Shown: positions 21,998 through 36,120, counted from the first letter of the stretch. The stretch: 64,000 bases of DNA from Glossina fuscipes (GCF_014805625.2 NW_023998455.1:980982-1044981), one strand, 5' to 3'. Numbers and translations: made by a program. Notes: generated by a model from the sequence alone, not told the origin.

Positions 21998-22600
21998 TTT
22001 TTACACCCTGCACCGCTTGTGGTCCAAGGGTGTATAATGTTGGAGCAGATATATGCCAAACAAAAAAAGGGTATGAAATAGACCCAACCTTCATTACACG
22101 GAATCGTTCAGAATCACTTTTATTTAAGCTCGTCTGTCCCTCTGTTCAACTTGTTTTCTTTTATTCAAGCTATAACTCCTAATTTTTGACCTAAGGAGGA
22201 ACTCTATTAGAAATTATTAGGATGGGACCACCACTGCCCATTTAAAGCCTTGTTTTGAAGAGCCCGTTATATGAGTAAGTGTATAAAGCGGGACGGTAAT
22301 GGTGAGCCGTGTATCATTTATATGACGATAGACCCACTTCTCATTATACCGATTGATTCAGATTCACTTTCCGGCTTGTCTGTTCGTCCGTCCGTCTTGT
22401 CTTCTTGTCAACACACTGAACGTAATTTATGCGATATTTTGAAAAAAATTGGTTATAACCACGTGTTTTAACGCAAGTGGCCGCTAGTTTTCTCATGTTT
22501 CATTCCCAAGGGCGGTCTTTAGGTCATTGCAACTATAAAAAAGTGGCTATCAGAAGCAGTTATATGTCTGGCAAATACAGCCACACATACATATCAAGCT
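21998..22600 (+). repeat. Two family A copies in tandem
   Basis: The first starts TTTTACACCCTGCACCGCTT and holds GTCTGTCCCTCTG. The second, from about 22275, holds CATTATACCGATTGATTCAG and TCTGTTCGTCCGTCCGTC, ending near GTGGCTATCAG. Same orientation, head to tail. Confidence 0.7.
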
Positions 22601-24269
22601 CTCTGCTTTTATTCTTTCCTTAAGGAGCTTAACAATATGTGGCCCAGGTCTGTGCTTTCGAGAAATCAACTTATCGGAGTATTTTTTTAAAGTTCGACTT
22701 TTTTCAATAAATTGTTATTTTGTTGACAACTTTTTAATATATTAATGCAAAACATAAGCTTGGAATATAGACCTATGAACTGTTGCAGAGCTAGGAGCTT
22801 TCATTTCCGGATTTTTATTGTCTCTTTCCTATAGTGCAGATGACGATCACAGAACTTTAGTTCGTTGGGAAATTTCCCATTTTCTGTTTTATTTTCAATT
22901 CGAGTCCCCAGTGCACGGCTACAAGCTTATAATAAACTTTGCTGTTTTTTGAACTGCATAGGCCCATATATGGAGCAACATCAGAACTCATAAAGCAATC
23001 ACGAGTAATTTTTTTCGTGTTTCTCGTGACAAAATAAATATTAATTCGAAAGTTTTGTTGTGACTGTTGCTGCCGTTCATATGCTTTTTCTTCTTGCGAC
23101 TAATGGTCGGTCACAATCCCGGAATGCGGGAATCGCATCTTGGAGCAGTGAACATTCGATTCGAGTGTAGCAATGAGTTCATTTCTTACTCATTACCATG
23201 CGAAGCAAACAGCACTACCCTCGATAGCTTCTTTATCAGCGCTTCACGTATGTAAGTTCCTTCAATAACTTGCTTAACAGTCTCTCATGTATCTAAAAGT
23301 GAATTTGCACGTCATCTTGAAGTCTATTCATGATCTTCTTTGCTTTTTAGTTAACATAAAAATGCTTTTGCATTCAAAGTTCATTGAAGATTTCCTAAAT
23401 TTACCGACATTATGGACTGATAAAAGACAAAAGGCGAACAACTTTCATTATTAGTTTATGCACTTGGTGATGCAAATTATGTGCTTATGTGCTACATAAG
23501 AATAAATATTTATTTCTCACTGACAGGCAAGGAAGTTGTCATATACATTGGCATTAGGTTTATTTTGTTATGATCGGTGAAGGTATTAAGTAAATGTTTA
23601 TGCGAATTGTTTAGTGTGAAATGTAAACGAAAAAGTACGATGCCTTTCGATAAAGGCACACCTCGCCAACCTTCATTTTCAATGATTGTATTCTCTCAAA
23701 GCCCATTCTGCATGAATGTTATTCATTTCGTTTTGCAAGAATTCAGACAAAAAGTTAATTGATTGGCACATGCAGAAGTTTTTTTTTTCTTTTTTTTTTT
23801 TTGATAAGGATATCTATCTGCCTTTCCTTTGTTTTTCTCAAAGTTCGCTTTGATTTTTAAGATACGCTAAGATACGAAATTTCTCTTATTGAACTTCGTC
23901 TGGGGCAATGGTAATTGGAAGTGGTTTAGGTCTTGTGGCAATCCGAGCCACGGCTTTAAAGCTTTGTCGCAAGAGTAGCCGAACGGGTAAGTATCGTGGC
24001 TATCAAGTCAGTGTCCGGGTGTTCACATTTCAGTGCGATAGAGTTTACTTTGGGCATGGCTGTAGTGAATATTCGTTCAATCTGTAAAGACATAACGTTC
24101 ACGGATTGGGGCATACATCCACCATGCTGCCCCTTATCTTCTTCTCTCTTCACTTCATTGCCGCGTTAGACGAATAAGGGAGGTTCAATTGGTCGTATTA
24201 AAAAAAATATATATATGTATATATATATACCAGTTATGTGGCGAGCAGCCTAATCTGAGAAAGTTACTT

Positions 24270-24800
24270 AATAACCTAGAGTTTTTCTTTGCTCAAGCAC
24301 TTTGCACAAGGACGGACATCATCGTCATGCAGAAGGAGTTAAGTTAGGCCCGCTTTCTACTGTACCGAGCAATTTAGAATTACTTTCTGAATTAATCTAA
24401 ACTTGTCCGTTCGTCTGACTGTCCTGTATTCTTGCGTTCAACCTACAGTGCGGCATTTTTGAAAAAATTTGTCGTCGTTTTGTCTCAAAGGCTGATCGCT
24501 ATTGCATATTACCGGAATCGGACAACTATATTTCCTTCACTTTCCCTTATTTTGAAAAGTCGTTATATAAATAACTACTGATAAGCCCCGTCCTATTATA
24601 GTGTTTTCAGTTATGTTGTTATGCTAGTTTTCTGAATAGATTTCAGCTTGTCCGTCCGTATGTCCAAGTTCTTTTTTGGACGTATTTTAGCCCAAAAGCG
24701 AACGGCTATGAAAATGAATCGACTCGAACCACTTCTTCGATTATGGCCCATATAACGAAGCCATTTGAAAAAAAATTTTTATTTACAAAAATTTGCAAAT
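24270..24800 (+). repeat. Family A copy plus second partial copy
   Basis: Landmarks of the first: GCAGAAGGAGTTAAGTTAGG, TTGTCCGTTCGTCTGACTGT and TATTTTGAAAAGTCGTTAT. A second GTCY block (CTTGTCCGTCCGTATGTCC near 24650) starts a partial unit ending GCCCATATAACGAAGCC. Confidence 0.65.
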
Positions 24801-26639
24801 TTTTTTGCTTTTCGACGAGAAAAGGGTAAATAATATATTATTTTTTTTGGCCTAGGAAGCAAATGTGAAAAATTTGGATGAGTGAGTGGGACGATTTATT
24901 AGGCTCCATACATTTATAAACGGTTTTGCTAGAAGTAAACAACGTAATCCAGGGTTTAGCATTCTACGACGATATATATTTCAGAAAAATGATTTAGTAT
25001 ATACATTTGCTGTTATATAGGGCCATATGAGGCCTTTGAAAGGTAGGGCTTCATATGGTAATTAAGGTCGAATTCTTAGCACTTTAAGAAGAAAAGAGGC
25101 TTAAAGAATAACAATATTCGCTGCTAAAAAAATTTGCATTTCCTAAATTTGGATCAAGTCAGTTCATGTTTGAGATCCCTAATGAGGACTGCATTGGCAA
25201 ATAAGCCTTTACTAGGAAATAGGTCGCAAATTTTTAATATTTTTCTCTTATCCTTCTAATTGTCCTATCAGTTATCCTTTCAGTTAACCTAAATAAGAAA
25301 CGAAGCTGAAGCTGAGTTGGTAACGGTTGGCCTTGCTCCTCTATAAGTCTTTTGCTTTTTTTATTTTTATTGCTTTTATTTATGAATTGAAAGTGGGTTA
25401 AACTAACTATTCTTTACCTCATTTATACAAATTCTACAAAGAAAAATATAAATGTTAAGTATTAAAAAAAAAAAAAATCAGCGTAAGTCGATCAAAACGT
25501 CTACATAGTTTTTTTTTGTTATTATTTTATATTTTTAACAGCAACAACTAAATCTCTTTATTAATGGATTTAAGTTGTTTATGTTTTTTCAAAACAAACA
25601 TTTATTTACGCATATATTTGTAGGTGATTGTACATACAAACATACGTGGTTGTGACGTTCAGAAATTCAAAACGAATAGTGAATGCCCACCGGTTCAAGC
25701 AAATATATAAACAAAAACGCCATGCTTTGCACTGATTTCTGACTCATAATCCCGCTCGTCGAGTTTTTCGACGGACTTGCGAAATATTTATCGGCGATTA
25801 TTCCGATCATTAACTGCTAAACTATTTTTTTTTTTTTTCTTAATCTCTTCAGGAAGGGATTTTGTCCTCTATTTTTTTATTTTTTTATTTCTGTATCCCA
25901 TTAGTACCGTGTTTAGTGTATCAAGCCATAAGCTGCGCATTTCTCTATTTGAATAACAAATTTGTTCCGCTCTTCCTAACGAAAGGGATAATATAATGCA
26001 AAAAAATCGAAACATTTACTTATGTGGCCAAAAATATCAAGAGTTTAAAGTAATTTTTGACAGAATAAGTTTCACGATCTCGGGAAAATAGACCAATTTA
26101 CTGGTGGATAGACAAGGATCGCAAAATTGACTCTGAATCTTATTTAGGTAAAAAATATTCACATATATATGTATTATGTCAGGTTTTTATTGGCTCTGAA
26201 GTACATTTTAATGGTTTGCAAATCGAATGAAAAATTTAATATACTTTTGTCTTTAGGTTTGTGCGTGTAGTAATAGTGGTAATAATTTTAAAAGTTTCCA
26301 TTACGTACAAGGTATAAAAAACATTTAAATGCATTTGAGTGGCTTAAGACTTGTGATGTATTATGTTATAATACTTTGCTAATTGAATTGAGTATTTTTT
26401 TTTTTTCAAGGGAAGTATCCTCTGTTTCATAATTGTACCGCCTCATTGAATTTACCATATTGTACAATACCAAATACTTAAAGGATAATATAAATATACT
26501 TGAATTGTATAAGATTTTCGCAATCTTCATTTTTGCTTCATTCGATCTATCCATCCGTGCGTCTGCCATTCCCGTTTTCTTGGAGTACATTTCATCTTGC
26601 ATCAAAGCAAAATAGAAAGCTAAAGTTCGATGCATATTC

Positions 26640-26910
26640 TTTTATTATGCCCTACACCGTCTGTGACATAGGGTAACGTATGTAACACGCAGAAGGGATT
26701 AAAATACACTCACATTTTGTTAAACCGCATGTCTGTCCGTCCGTTCGTCCGTCTGTCAGTTCATTTTGAAATTGATGAAAATTGGTACACAGGCGTACTT
26801 TGCCCAAATCCTGTTGAAAATGGTTTGGGGCGGTCCATTTTTTCGACCACTCCCCGTATAACGCCCTATTCTTGAAAGTGTTTATATGCGGAAAAATTGT
26901 AATTTTCAAA
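26640..26910 (+). repeat. Family A interspersed repeat
   Basis: Starts TATGCCCTACACCGTCTGTG. It has a long GTCY run (ATGTCTGTCCGTCCGTTCG and on) and ends GGTCCATTTTTTCGACCACT and CCCCGTATAACGCCC. Confidence 0.75.
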
Positions 26911-27219
26911 ATTTCTCGACAAAAGTGTCGAGTGGTTATTAGAAAATGATCAAAATTCCCATTCTATCAAGTCCTTCTAAAGCGGCAAATACTTTGAAAC
27001 TGATTGTTGGTACTTTCCAGAAATCATACGACTCTATCAACGATGTTGTCACATATATATCAGATAGGACTTGATGTTTGAAACACACTTTACGATTTTT
27101 GCCAATTGAAACAAGTAAGAACATTACTGATGGGCAAGGCGGACCATTAAATATCCTACACACACACACACACAATGTGTAACACAATTCTTATTTCTAT
27201 TACAGAACACAAAACTTAT

Positions 27220-27362
27220 ACTGGTTGCGTAGATCAGTTCAGATTATGATTCTGAAACGATAGGTATAATAAAAGATGGGTGCATCTTAAACCTCTCTGC
27301 GTGTAACATACGAACGGACTAACTTAATATACGCTGCACTATAAGTGGTGTAGTGTATAAAT
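27220..27362 (-). repeat. Family A 5' fragment
   Basis: Reverse landmarks: ATTCTGAAACGATAGGTATA, CTCTGCGTGTAACATACG and the terminal GCACTATAAGTGGTGTAG. Confidence 0.65.
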
Positions 27363-28279
27363 AGACTTAAGGATTAATTTTTCTGCCCAAATACCTTTTC
27401 TAGTCAATGTTCATGCATATCGCCAAAGATTGAACTGATTTCAGTGATATCAATCAATAAGCAGATGAACGGACATAAAGACAGACAGACAGGTATTACC
27501 AAGCGGATGATGATGAGGAATATTTTTATAGAAGAAATATAATCTGTCACCAGTAAATTTGATATTACGCATGCGATATATTATAAATATATATATTTTC
27601 CATATAATTATATAGAATTTTTTTTTTTTAGCAAATAACACGAACTAAAGGTTTAGATAACTTTCACAATTTCTTTTTATTATCATGAAATACTTTTTTA
27701 ATAATATTGAATAAAATTTTATTGCAATATATATTTATTAGTATCGATGTATGATACGTATGTATAATCATTTGAAATGAAGACATGAATCAATAATAAT
27801 AATAATAATCTTTAATTACAAAACTTGAGATAAAATTGCTTTATTTTAATAATAATAATAATAATAATAAATTTCTATTAAAAAATTACTGTTGTTGATA
27901 GATAGATAAAGTTGAACAAGTTGAACAAATGATACTGCGACAATTAATTTCCTCTTCGCTTTTCACACTTCTAAAAGGTCTTTTTGCATAAGTGTGTGCT
28001 TTGCTGTCGTTGTGACGTCTATTTTAGACCGAAAATTATTATTTACTACAGCGTAAGCGTCGTAACAGCAGTTATTTTAAAATAATAAAAAAAGAGAAAC
28101 AAATGTAAAACTGGTTTTCATTTCAAGTGGAAAAAAATGCAATAAAATTTTATAGAAAACAATTCACTAATAAATGTTTACGCGATTTACCAACACAAAC
28201 ACGCGACACCCAACTACAGTACTTTATGTAAAACATTTCAATACGTGCCCTTCAGAGCAGAAATTAATGTATGATAACT

Positions 28280-28520
28280 TTATCGTTGTGTTTGTGAGGC
28301 ACCATCAAAAGATCAGATCAAATAACATAGTATTCTGAGGCAATTTTTATTAATCTTAGTCCGTTTAATTGTCTGCTTCTTAAGAGTCTTAAGAGAGCTA
28401 TAAAGACCTATAATCAGATCATATAACTTAGGGTTCTAAGGCAACTTATTAATCTTAGTCCGTTTAATTGTCTGCTTCTTAAGAGTCTTTTTATCGTTGC
28501 GTTTGTGACGTATCATAAAA
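28280..28520 (+). repeat. Tandem duplication with about 99-bp period
   Basis: A 40-bp block starting TAATCTTAGTCCGTTTAATT occurs at about 28351 and 28450, essentially identical. The preceding GATCAGATCAAATAACATAG is also duplicated in diverged form. Confidence 0.8.
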
Positions 28521-28904
28521 ATGTATAGCATTTTGAAATAATTGTATAATCCTCGCTAGCTCCTTTACCGCCTTGATTTTTCAGTCGCTGAAGTCATTGT
28601 GAAAAAAACATTTTTCCACTTTACAATTGATTGCATAGAGCAGCCTTAAGAATCCGAATAAATATGTGCTCTTTGGGTTTATAAAAAAATATGAAAGCTT
28701 AAGTTCATTTTTATGCCGGGAGATATGGAAATGAGATTCGGTAGGAAACTTTATCACGCTTCTCATTACATTATTCTAGCAGTTGAAATTGTAATTCTCA
28801 ATAACATATCAAAAATTTGAACAGATTTTCAAAAACAATTTGACAAGTATAACAAACATTTTATAGGGAAGATATCTATATATTCTATGGGGAAACAAGA
28901 AAAA

Positions 28905-29135
28905 ACACTATATTGGTCCGCGGCCTATCATTAAATACCTTATATCACATAGTCCAATATTGTTATTTATATAATGACGGAAGTGTTCGCAAGAGTGGTG
29001 CAATCTGAACACGTCTGCTTCAAAATGTCTCAAAAATTGTGCCCTATAGATTGAACACAAGGTTACAAAATTGACAGACGGACAGACAAACGTATCAGTG
29101 GGACTATCTCAAGTCCTTCACACAAAACTTAATAA
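28905..29135 (-). repeat. Family A interspersed repeat
   Basis: Reverse landmarks: CACTATATTGGTCCGCGGCC, GACAGACGGACAGACAAACG and CACACAAAACTTAATAAG. The 5' end is truncated. Confidence 0.6.
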
Positions 29136-30339
29136 GCCCCAATATCACGAGATTATAATGGTCTCAATTTGTCCATAATTCCCATAAATATTGCGTTTGC
29201 CTTTGTCAATGTGAATTTCCTTTACATTAGATATTTTAACCAAAGAATAAGGTACCGGCACCGTACTATGTCAAAATCATACGCAGTCGTCAACGGTCAT
29301 CGTAGATCTGTAGATCAGCCTACGACGGTAGAGAACTACAAAAATTTGACTCAGAGTTTATTGACCTGCCCTCAATTAACCTAAAACTAGAAAAAAAAAT
29401 GTTCATAACTTTCAACATATTTTATTTATAGTCCATGAACTATTACAAGACCTGCACGACCTGCGATGTTGTAAGAAAACTTGTATCGCGATCACTGATA
29501 AGTGAGAATGGGATTCGCTTCAAAGCACCTGCGTTCTCTTAAAGCTAATGTTTTCAAGTGTACAACAAAAAAAAAAAAAAACTACCTTGACCCCAACTTT
29601 TGTTTACATCATTTTTTACACCTGAAGCATAACTACACAACGCAAACATCATAAAAAGTTTAATAAGTTGATCATGTATTTGGAATCCATTCCGATATGA
29701 TAAACTTAGATAACTAAACTTAAAATATTTAGTATCGATAACTAAGCAATCGATTTAATTTAATCGATCCATATACTTTGTCCCAAATAGAAAGTTTGGT
29801 TGCAATTTCTTGCCAATAGTTCTCCGACCACATCTATTGAAAATATACTCCCCCAAAATCATCAAAATGAAGGAATTGGAATTATTCATCAAACTTCGTA
29901 ATGTCGTCTAAAATACTATGAAAAGGTACTTGAAATTTGGATTGATCCGAGTGCGTTTTTCCTAACAGAGAATATAACGATAGAAGAATTTGCATAATTT
30001 TTTTCAGTTCCATTAATTGCCTAAACTAAACGCTATTTGAGTATTATCTTTTTCAAATATATTATCTCTTTTAGACTTATGATCTATGGTTCTTAGCTTA
30101 AAAGTAAAAGGCTTAGCTTTAAAAAAAAAGATCTACAACTGAATACAGATATATAAGGGATTTCCAATAATCGATGATGAACGTTGGGCTTAAAGACTAC
30201 TCTATTCTTACTGTTAGATATAAAGTTTATGATCTGCCCTCATGGTGATTCAAGGTTTATTAATCCGCAGGAAAAAAATGACAATGAACGATCAAAGCGA
30301 GAAATCTATTTCCATTCTTATAATAGAATTGGAGAATTT

Positions 30340-31385
30340 TTTTGGTGATATTACTACTAGCACTGTTACTAGCACTGTACTACTAATGTCAATGCTACAA
30401 ATGCTACTGCTATTTCTACAACAACTACTACAACAACTACGACTTTCATTTCAACCTAAAGAACATGATAGCGAAATTAGCTTAAGGTAAATCCAATCTT
30501 TCAGAATTGATGCATATATACAGTCAAACCTCATTCGTATTTTTTTTAAATAGTTTTTCATCGCTAGAGATTAGAACGTTGGAATCCGTAATTGTTTCCA
30601 CATTGCATTATATTAGCAAGGGTTACGAATTTGCGTATATCTCTCACTATCATCTCTATCAAGTATCCTTAAGGTGGCCACTATCAGTTGTTACTATGGT
30701 TATCTTTATTAACTTTAGTGCCGATTCTACTAGTGCTGCTGCTACTACTATTATCACGGTAATGCTTCGAAAAGTTTTACTGCTGCTAAAATTGCAACTA
30801 CCGCAATTACTGCTGCCACTGCTGCTACAACTACTATTTGTGCTTCCGCTACTACTACTTCTGCTATTGCTATTGTTGGTGCTACTATCACTTCGACAAT
30901 TGCTGCCACTACTACCATTGCTGTCATTACTGCTGCTACCTTTGCTACTAAAATTACTAGTGCCGCAATCACTACTGCCGCTACTGCTACAACTACTATT
31001 TGTGCTTCCGCTATTACTACTTCTGCTATTGCTATAGTTGGTGCTACTATCACTTCGACAACTGCTGCCACTGTTACTACTTCTACTATTACTCTCATTA
31101 CTCCCGCTACCATTGCTGCTATTACTACCATTGCCTCCATGACTGCCACTACCATTCCTTTTAAAACTACTACTGCCGCAAACACTACTGTTACTGCTGC
31201 TACAACTACTATTACTGCTTCTGCTGCTACTGCTTCTATAGCTTCTATTGTCATTGTTCGTGTTACTATCACTTCGATTACTGCTGCTACTGCTACTATT
31301 GCTCTCATAAGTGCCACTACCCCTACAATTAGTGTCACTAGTGCAGTTGCGACTACTATCACTATACACACGTATTATAATGAAT
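30340..31385 (+). repeat. One-kilobase degenerate triplet repeat with higher-order structure
   Basis: Almost every triplet is of the form NCT, NTT or NNT (ACT, GCT, ATT and so on). Superimposed is a higher-order unit: ACAACTACTATTTGTGCTTC occurs at about 30827 and 30989, and a diverged copy at about 31202 (spacings 162 and 213). Long open frames on both strands are by-products of the triplet pattern. Confidence 0.88.
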
Positions 31386-31789
31386 TTTACTACCATATTT
31401 GCTACTGTTTCCATTACAATCGCTAGATTGTGCATACACTGCGGTAATGCTGATGGACAAATTAATACTTTCTCCTGAAATTAAAATTTCATTTAAAATT
31501 TGTGGCTGGTATCTTAATCGAATTTAAAGACAAACGTTGAACTATCTCAGTTAATTTTATAGAGTCATACTATAGATTAATCAACGTCTTAAAATATCAT
31601 TCGTTATATAATTAATGTATGAATAAATTTATATATGGCTACATAGTAATTTTCTATTTTTCTCAGGCATTAATATTTAGATTTTAAATATTTAATTGTC
31701 TGTAAATTACAATTGAAAAGAGTTTAAAAATCATAAACGTAACTATAAACGGAAAAATTACTAACAAGAAAACTATACTCAGCTGTTGT

Positions 31790-32415
31790 CGTAATTTTTA
31801 CGCCCTGCAAGGGAAAAACCCTAAAAAATGTAATTTTGACTCATGGATAGATCCAATCGCCCTATTTCCATCTTCGTACAATTACTGCTCATGGAGTATA
31901 TCTGTAAATTTTTACCCATGCATCTGTTGTAGTCCATGAGTAATAGGCAAAGCCTTTGCCATCGAAAACAGACGCATTTGCAGTTGCACTATAATAGGCG
32001 TCTTTAACCGACCTAGTCCATTTTTCAACATCAAACTGTCTGCAATGACTTTATTAAATTTGAAAGCGATATCTTAATTTTTGGGAGCGGCGCCATGTTT
32101 TTGTACAAACATTCACACAGAGGGACGGACAAACATGCCTACTTGGATTTAGAATGTGATAGTGGCTGAGAATATACGTTAGAGGATTTCTGGTTTCCTT
32201 TTCGATTTTTCAAATATTCTGACAATATGAACACACGTTCAAGCTTCCGATTTTCCGCAAGCAGTCACACAGACGGACAGACAAACATGCTTATATGGAT
32301 TTAAAATTTGATATCGATCAAGAACGTACTGTCTTTACAGCGTCTCTGAAGTGTACTTTTAGGTGTTTCAAACATTCTGACAAAACGAACACACATTTAA
32401 CCTCCCGCGGGTTAT
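31790..32415 (-). repeat. Family B-related composite
   Basis: Two successive units, each ending with a reverse GTCY block: ACACAGAGGGACGGACAAAC (near 32115) and ACACAGACGGACAGACAAAC (near 32268), each followed by a ATGGATTTAGAATTTGATA-like string. Much diverged from the other family B copies. Confidence 0.55.
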
Positions 32416-32749
32416 AAAAATAAAATATTAATCAATTAAACGATTCATTCTTTAGTTAAAAAATGTAAAATTAAAGCACGTGTAGTTAATTAGATACTAC
32501 AGTGTATTGTTTTAGAAAAGTATTTGAATAAAATAAACAAATAAAAACGAAGTTGAATTTTAACATGGAATCGTTCACAATTGTGAGATAATTACTCTGA
32601 GAACGTGCCATTTATTGCAATTACATTAGGTCAACAAAATGTGTGGGGAGTGTTTAAAATTTATATCGTATAAGCGAATTTCTTTTTTGTAAACCAAAGT
32701 TTGAAGGTCAAAGTCTAATTCATTCACGGTATGGATTAGTGTAATAGAA

Positions 32750-33000
32750 GCGAATTGTGATCATCTCATCATCAATTCCTCCAACAAGTTTCACTGGTGT
32801 CCAATTCCTGTACCACTGTGGCTGCAAGAGAGAAGCCAAAGAGGTAGCGAGACGGTCACAGCCAAGTGGGCAGGCGATAAATGCTACACCTTTATCGACT
32901 GAGCATTGACTATAGCTATGACTAAGGTAAACTCTATCACAGTGAGAATTGAACCTGCGAACACTAACTTGGTGGTCGCGATTCGGCTACAGAGAAGAAA
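32750..33000 (-). repeat. Possible second tRNA-headed SINE
   Basis: On the minus strand, TAGCCGAATCGCG (box A-like) is followed by GCAGGTTCAATTCTC (box B-like). The body that follows is less AT-biased than its surroundings. No target-site duplication was identified, so this is a weak call. Confidence 0.35.
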
Positions 33001-33171
33001 TAGAAAGAATAAGAAAGAAAATTGGTAACTTGGTCCATAAGTCCTCAAAGCTGTTTTAAAAATTATGCATAAAATGGGTGTAATCTGCTGATAACTATGT
33101 TTTTAATACCTAAGAAATTAAGTAAGACTTAAGCAAAAAAGATCGTTTAGTTTTTGAGCAGATATCTACGA

Positions 33172-33198
33172 CTCTCTCTCTCTCTCTCTCTCTCTTTC
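33172..33198 (+). repeat. (CT)n microsatellite
   Basis: An uninterrupted CT dinucleotide run of about 13 units. Confidence 0.9.
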
Positions 33199-33281
33199 TA
33201 TATGTGCTCTATCTAATACATTAGATCAGTGAAATGTTTTGTTTAGTGTATGGGTGTCCAAGTTTCATTATGGCATATATT

Positions 33282-33345
33282 CTTACACAGGTCTTTATAC
33301 TGGTCCTTACACTGGTATTTACAGTGGGCCTTACACTGGCGCTAG
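33282..33345 (+). repeat. 12-bp minisatellite (TACACTGGTCCT type)
   Basis: Five diverged copies of a 12-bp unit. In one frame it reads as Tyr-Thr-Gly-X repeats, but there is no supporting exon structure. Confidence 0.75.
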
Positions 33346-34524
33346 GATAACTTTCTACAAGAACTTCATTATTCTTCATACGCTACCAGCTATAGTTTCT
33401 TCTCATTTATACAGATTACGTCAATTTTTTCAATGTATGAGAAACAAAGTAGTACCTCTTTCGGCACACCTAAGCATACGTTAGGTTATATTATGTAGTC
33501 TAGGTTTAACATGAGGTTATCTGTAAGTAGGAAAAACTACCATTAACATGGTCTGATATAAGACCAGGCGGAAATGCGCTTTTCGAGTATGAGTTCAAAC
33601 AACTAAGCATCCCGATCTTCTAATAAATGAGGTATCAAGTCAAGTAGCCTAGGTTGCACTGAAGGTTAAGTGCGCAGATTTAGGCAAAACCGCCCTCTTT
33701 GAATATGTGTTCAAACGATCAAATACGGCGATGTTTTGAGAAATGATGAGAATCCAAAGTAGAGGTCTTTACAATCTGTCTTAGCTACGAAATTATCTCC
33801 TCAGTTGATTATAAATGGATTAAAAAGAATTGCTAAAATATTCTTGAATTAATTAATCAAGTAATTTAAAAAATTAAAAAAAAGCTTTTCGAAGGAGAGA
33901 AAATTTTCACGAAAGATCTTAAGCAGGCTTCCAAAGAAGCTAAGTATATGTGCGTTTTCCGTTTGTCCGAAGCGACAAGTCGATCGATAAGGACTTCCAA
34001 CGGAGCTTGAAAGGTTCTTCGCACTGACAACATCATGACGCAACTGGGGCACGGCAAGAGCAAATTAAAAGCAGTTCGATTGCTTGACATTAATGTATTG
34101 TAAATAAAAAAGCAAAGCATTGATCAGCGCCAATGTAGGCTGTTAAGCGATCTGAACAGTCGTAGCCGCGATAAGGTGGTTATGGGTGCAAAGGTGAGTT
34201 CAACCTGTTAATGTCGCACTGTCGAGAGGTTTGATGATTTTTCATTTAACGATTTAAAAAAATAGCTTGAGAATTTGGAAATTCCGCGAACTAAAAAATT
34301 AATCCTTGTATTAATCACGATCATTATGTATACATTTATATTTAAATTATTATGCTTGCGATCTCTGAATGTATTGTATTTAATATTTAAGACACGAACA
34401 AATCAAGGGGAAAAAAAATTAAATTAAACTGAAAAGAAAAAAAAATTAAAATGAGAATGAAAATAAGAATTAAATTAAATTGACAATCAATCTGACGCCT
34501 TTTTGTCTAGTAAAGAAGAGCTTT

Positions 34525-34905
34525 CTATACCCTACACTACTTTTCGTATAAGGGTACATTAAGTTCGTGTGGACGTATACAACAGCGAGAAGGACTTGGA
34601 ATAGATCCATCAATCGATTTAAAATCATTTTCTGATCGGGTTTAAGTGTGTGTGTCCCTCTGTCTGTCTTGTATCCTTGGATTCAATTGGCCATTTGTAT
34701 TGAGATATTTTAATGAAATTTTGTACGTCAACATGTTCTCAACCCAGAGACAAATGCTCTTAAAAATGTTTCTAATCGGACCACTCTTTCGATCACTTCC
34801 CCTATAATAACTTGTTTTGAATGGTTAAATGAATGACAGTAGGGAGGCGTAATATATTTAATGATAGGCAGTGCCCTGCTATAGTATTTTTATTTGCTTT
34901 CGACT
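34525..34905 (+). repeat. Family A repeat, near full length
   Basis: Starts CTATACCCTACACTACTTTT, has GTGTGTGTCCCTCTGTCTGT and GAGATATTTTAATGAAATTT, and ends GGCAGTGCCCTGCTATAGTA. One of the more complete copies. Confidence 0.78.
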
Positions 34906-35949
34906 AATCTTTCGTAAATAAACATATATTTATATATTTTTATTTCTTTTTATATACGATTAAAAATGCCGCTACTTATAAAAATGAGCTAAATCAAGAA
35001 TTAAAAAAAAACTACTTTATCAGATATTTGAGGTTATTTATGATCCATTTCAGTAAATTTAAAACTGTTAAATTTGAACTGTTATGACAAATTCAATACC
35101 TATTACGAATTCGCATTTAGTTCATTTTCACGATTACCGTCCTGTATTGAAATTTATTGATTTTTTATTGTGAAAAAAATAAGAAGAAGAAAATCAATAA
35201 ATAATTAACGAATTGCCTTGAAATAAACAAATAAAACTTTAACAATATTTTATTTTCATTTCCGCTATGCAATTCATTTCGTTATGTCGCAGAAATCAAT
35301 CCATGAAAGAATGAAATAAATAAGAATAATAGACGAGGCGTAGCTTCCTTTCTAAGAATATTCGATATTCATGGAAAACTGTATTTCATACTTCTCGTTA
35401 ATCGCAGATGGATTGGCTAATGCATTCAATTGATTTGTGAGTGAATGGATCATAACTTGCTATCGGTGCTAGGCTGTTGATAAAAATGATTCAAGGTTCT
35501 CTTTATGTGGGTAATAGAATGATGCTGAGAAGTACTGGAGAAGTGGGGAGATAAGCAGCGAACGCAGCCTAGTGGGTGTGTGCTCAATCGGCCCGATCGA
35601 ATAAGGTCAAACCATGCTGAGGACGGGACTCGTGAACATCAACTCCTTACTCTACCCGTCTATGCGGCAGCTGTATTTTAATGGGTCGCTGAGTTATTCC
35701 GTTTTTGCTTTACCCATATTAGAATAGGGTCTCCACAATTGGACTAATAAACTATCGAGTTTTCCATTAACGAATTTTCCCAGACCGTGCCAGATGTCGT
35801 CCCAATTACCTGTTTTCCTAATACTTAGCATTTGTCTCTTGGCATGAAAGAGCTTAAAAAAACCACGAAAAAGAGCTTTCTACCAAGACCAAGAGCAAAT
35901 TGCACATTTTCTGTTCTTACAATAGACATCCATATAGGGCTTTGAACGA

Positions 35950-36120
35950 TATTTGCATGCCCTACATTACTTGAGGCGCAAGGGCAAATTAAGATTGTGC
36001 GGATATATGTAAGAACCAAATGGACTTGAGACAGACGCCTCTCTTATTATATTTTGATAAACTTAGAGTTACTTTCTGATCGATCTTATCTGTCCGTCTG
36101 TCAGCCTTGGTTCAGTAGTT
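35950..36120 (+). repeat. Family A 5' fragment
   Basis: GCATGCCCTACATTACTTG, ATTGTGCGGATATATGTAAG and CTTATCTGTCCGTCTGTCAG. The 3' half is missing. Confidence 0.68.

Noticed and set aside
30659..31435. Minus-strand open frame of 258 codons (Ser/Asn-rich) and overlapping 205-codon frame
   Set aside because: They lie entirely in the degenerate triplet repeat, where stops are avoided by pattern in several frames. No splice context, domains or start evidence.
32885..32990. Second tRNA gene
   Set aside because: Only a box B-like string and a weak box A are seen; kept as a low-confidence SINE candidate instead.
33239..33484. Tyr-Thr-Gly-Pro repeat protein
   Set aside because: The repeat is a 12-bp minisatellite without surrounding coding signals.
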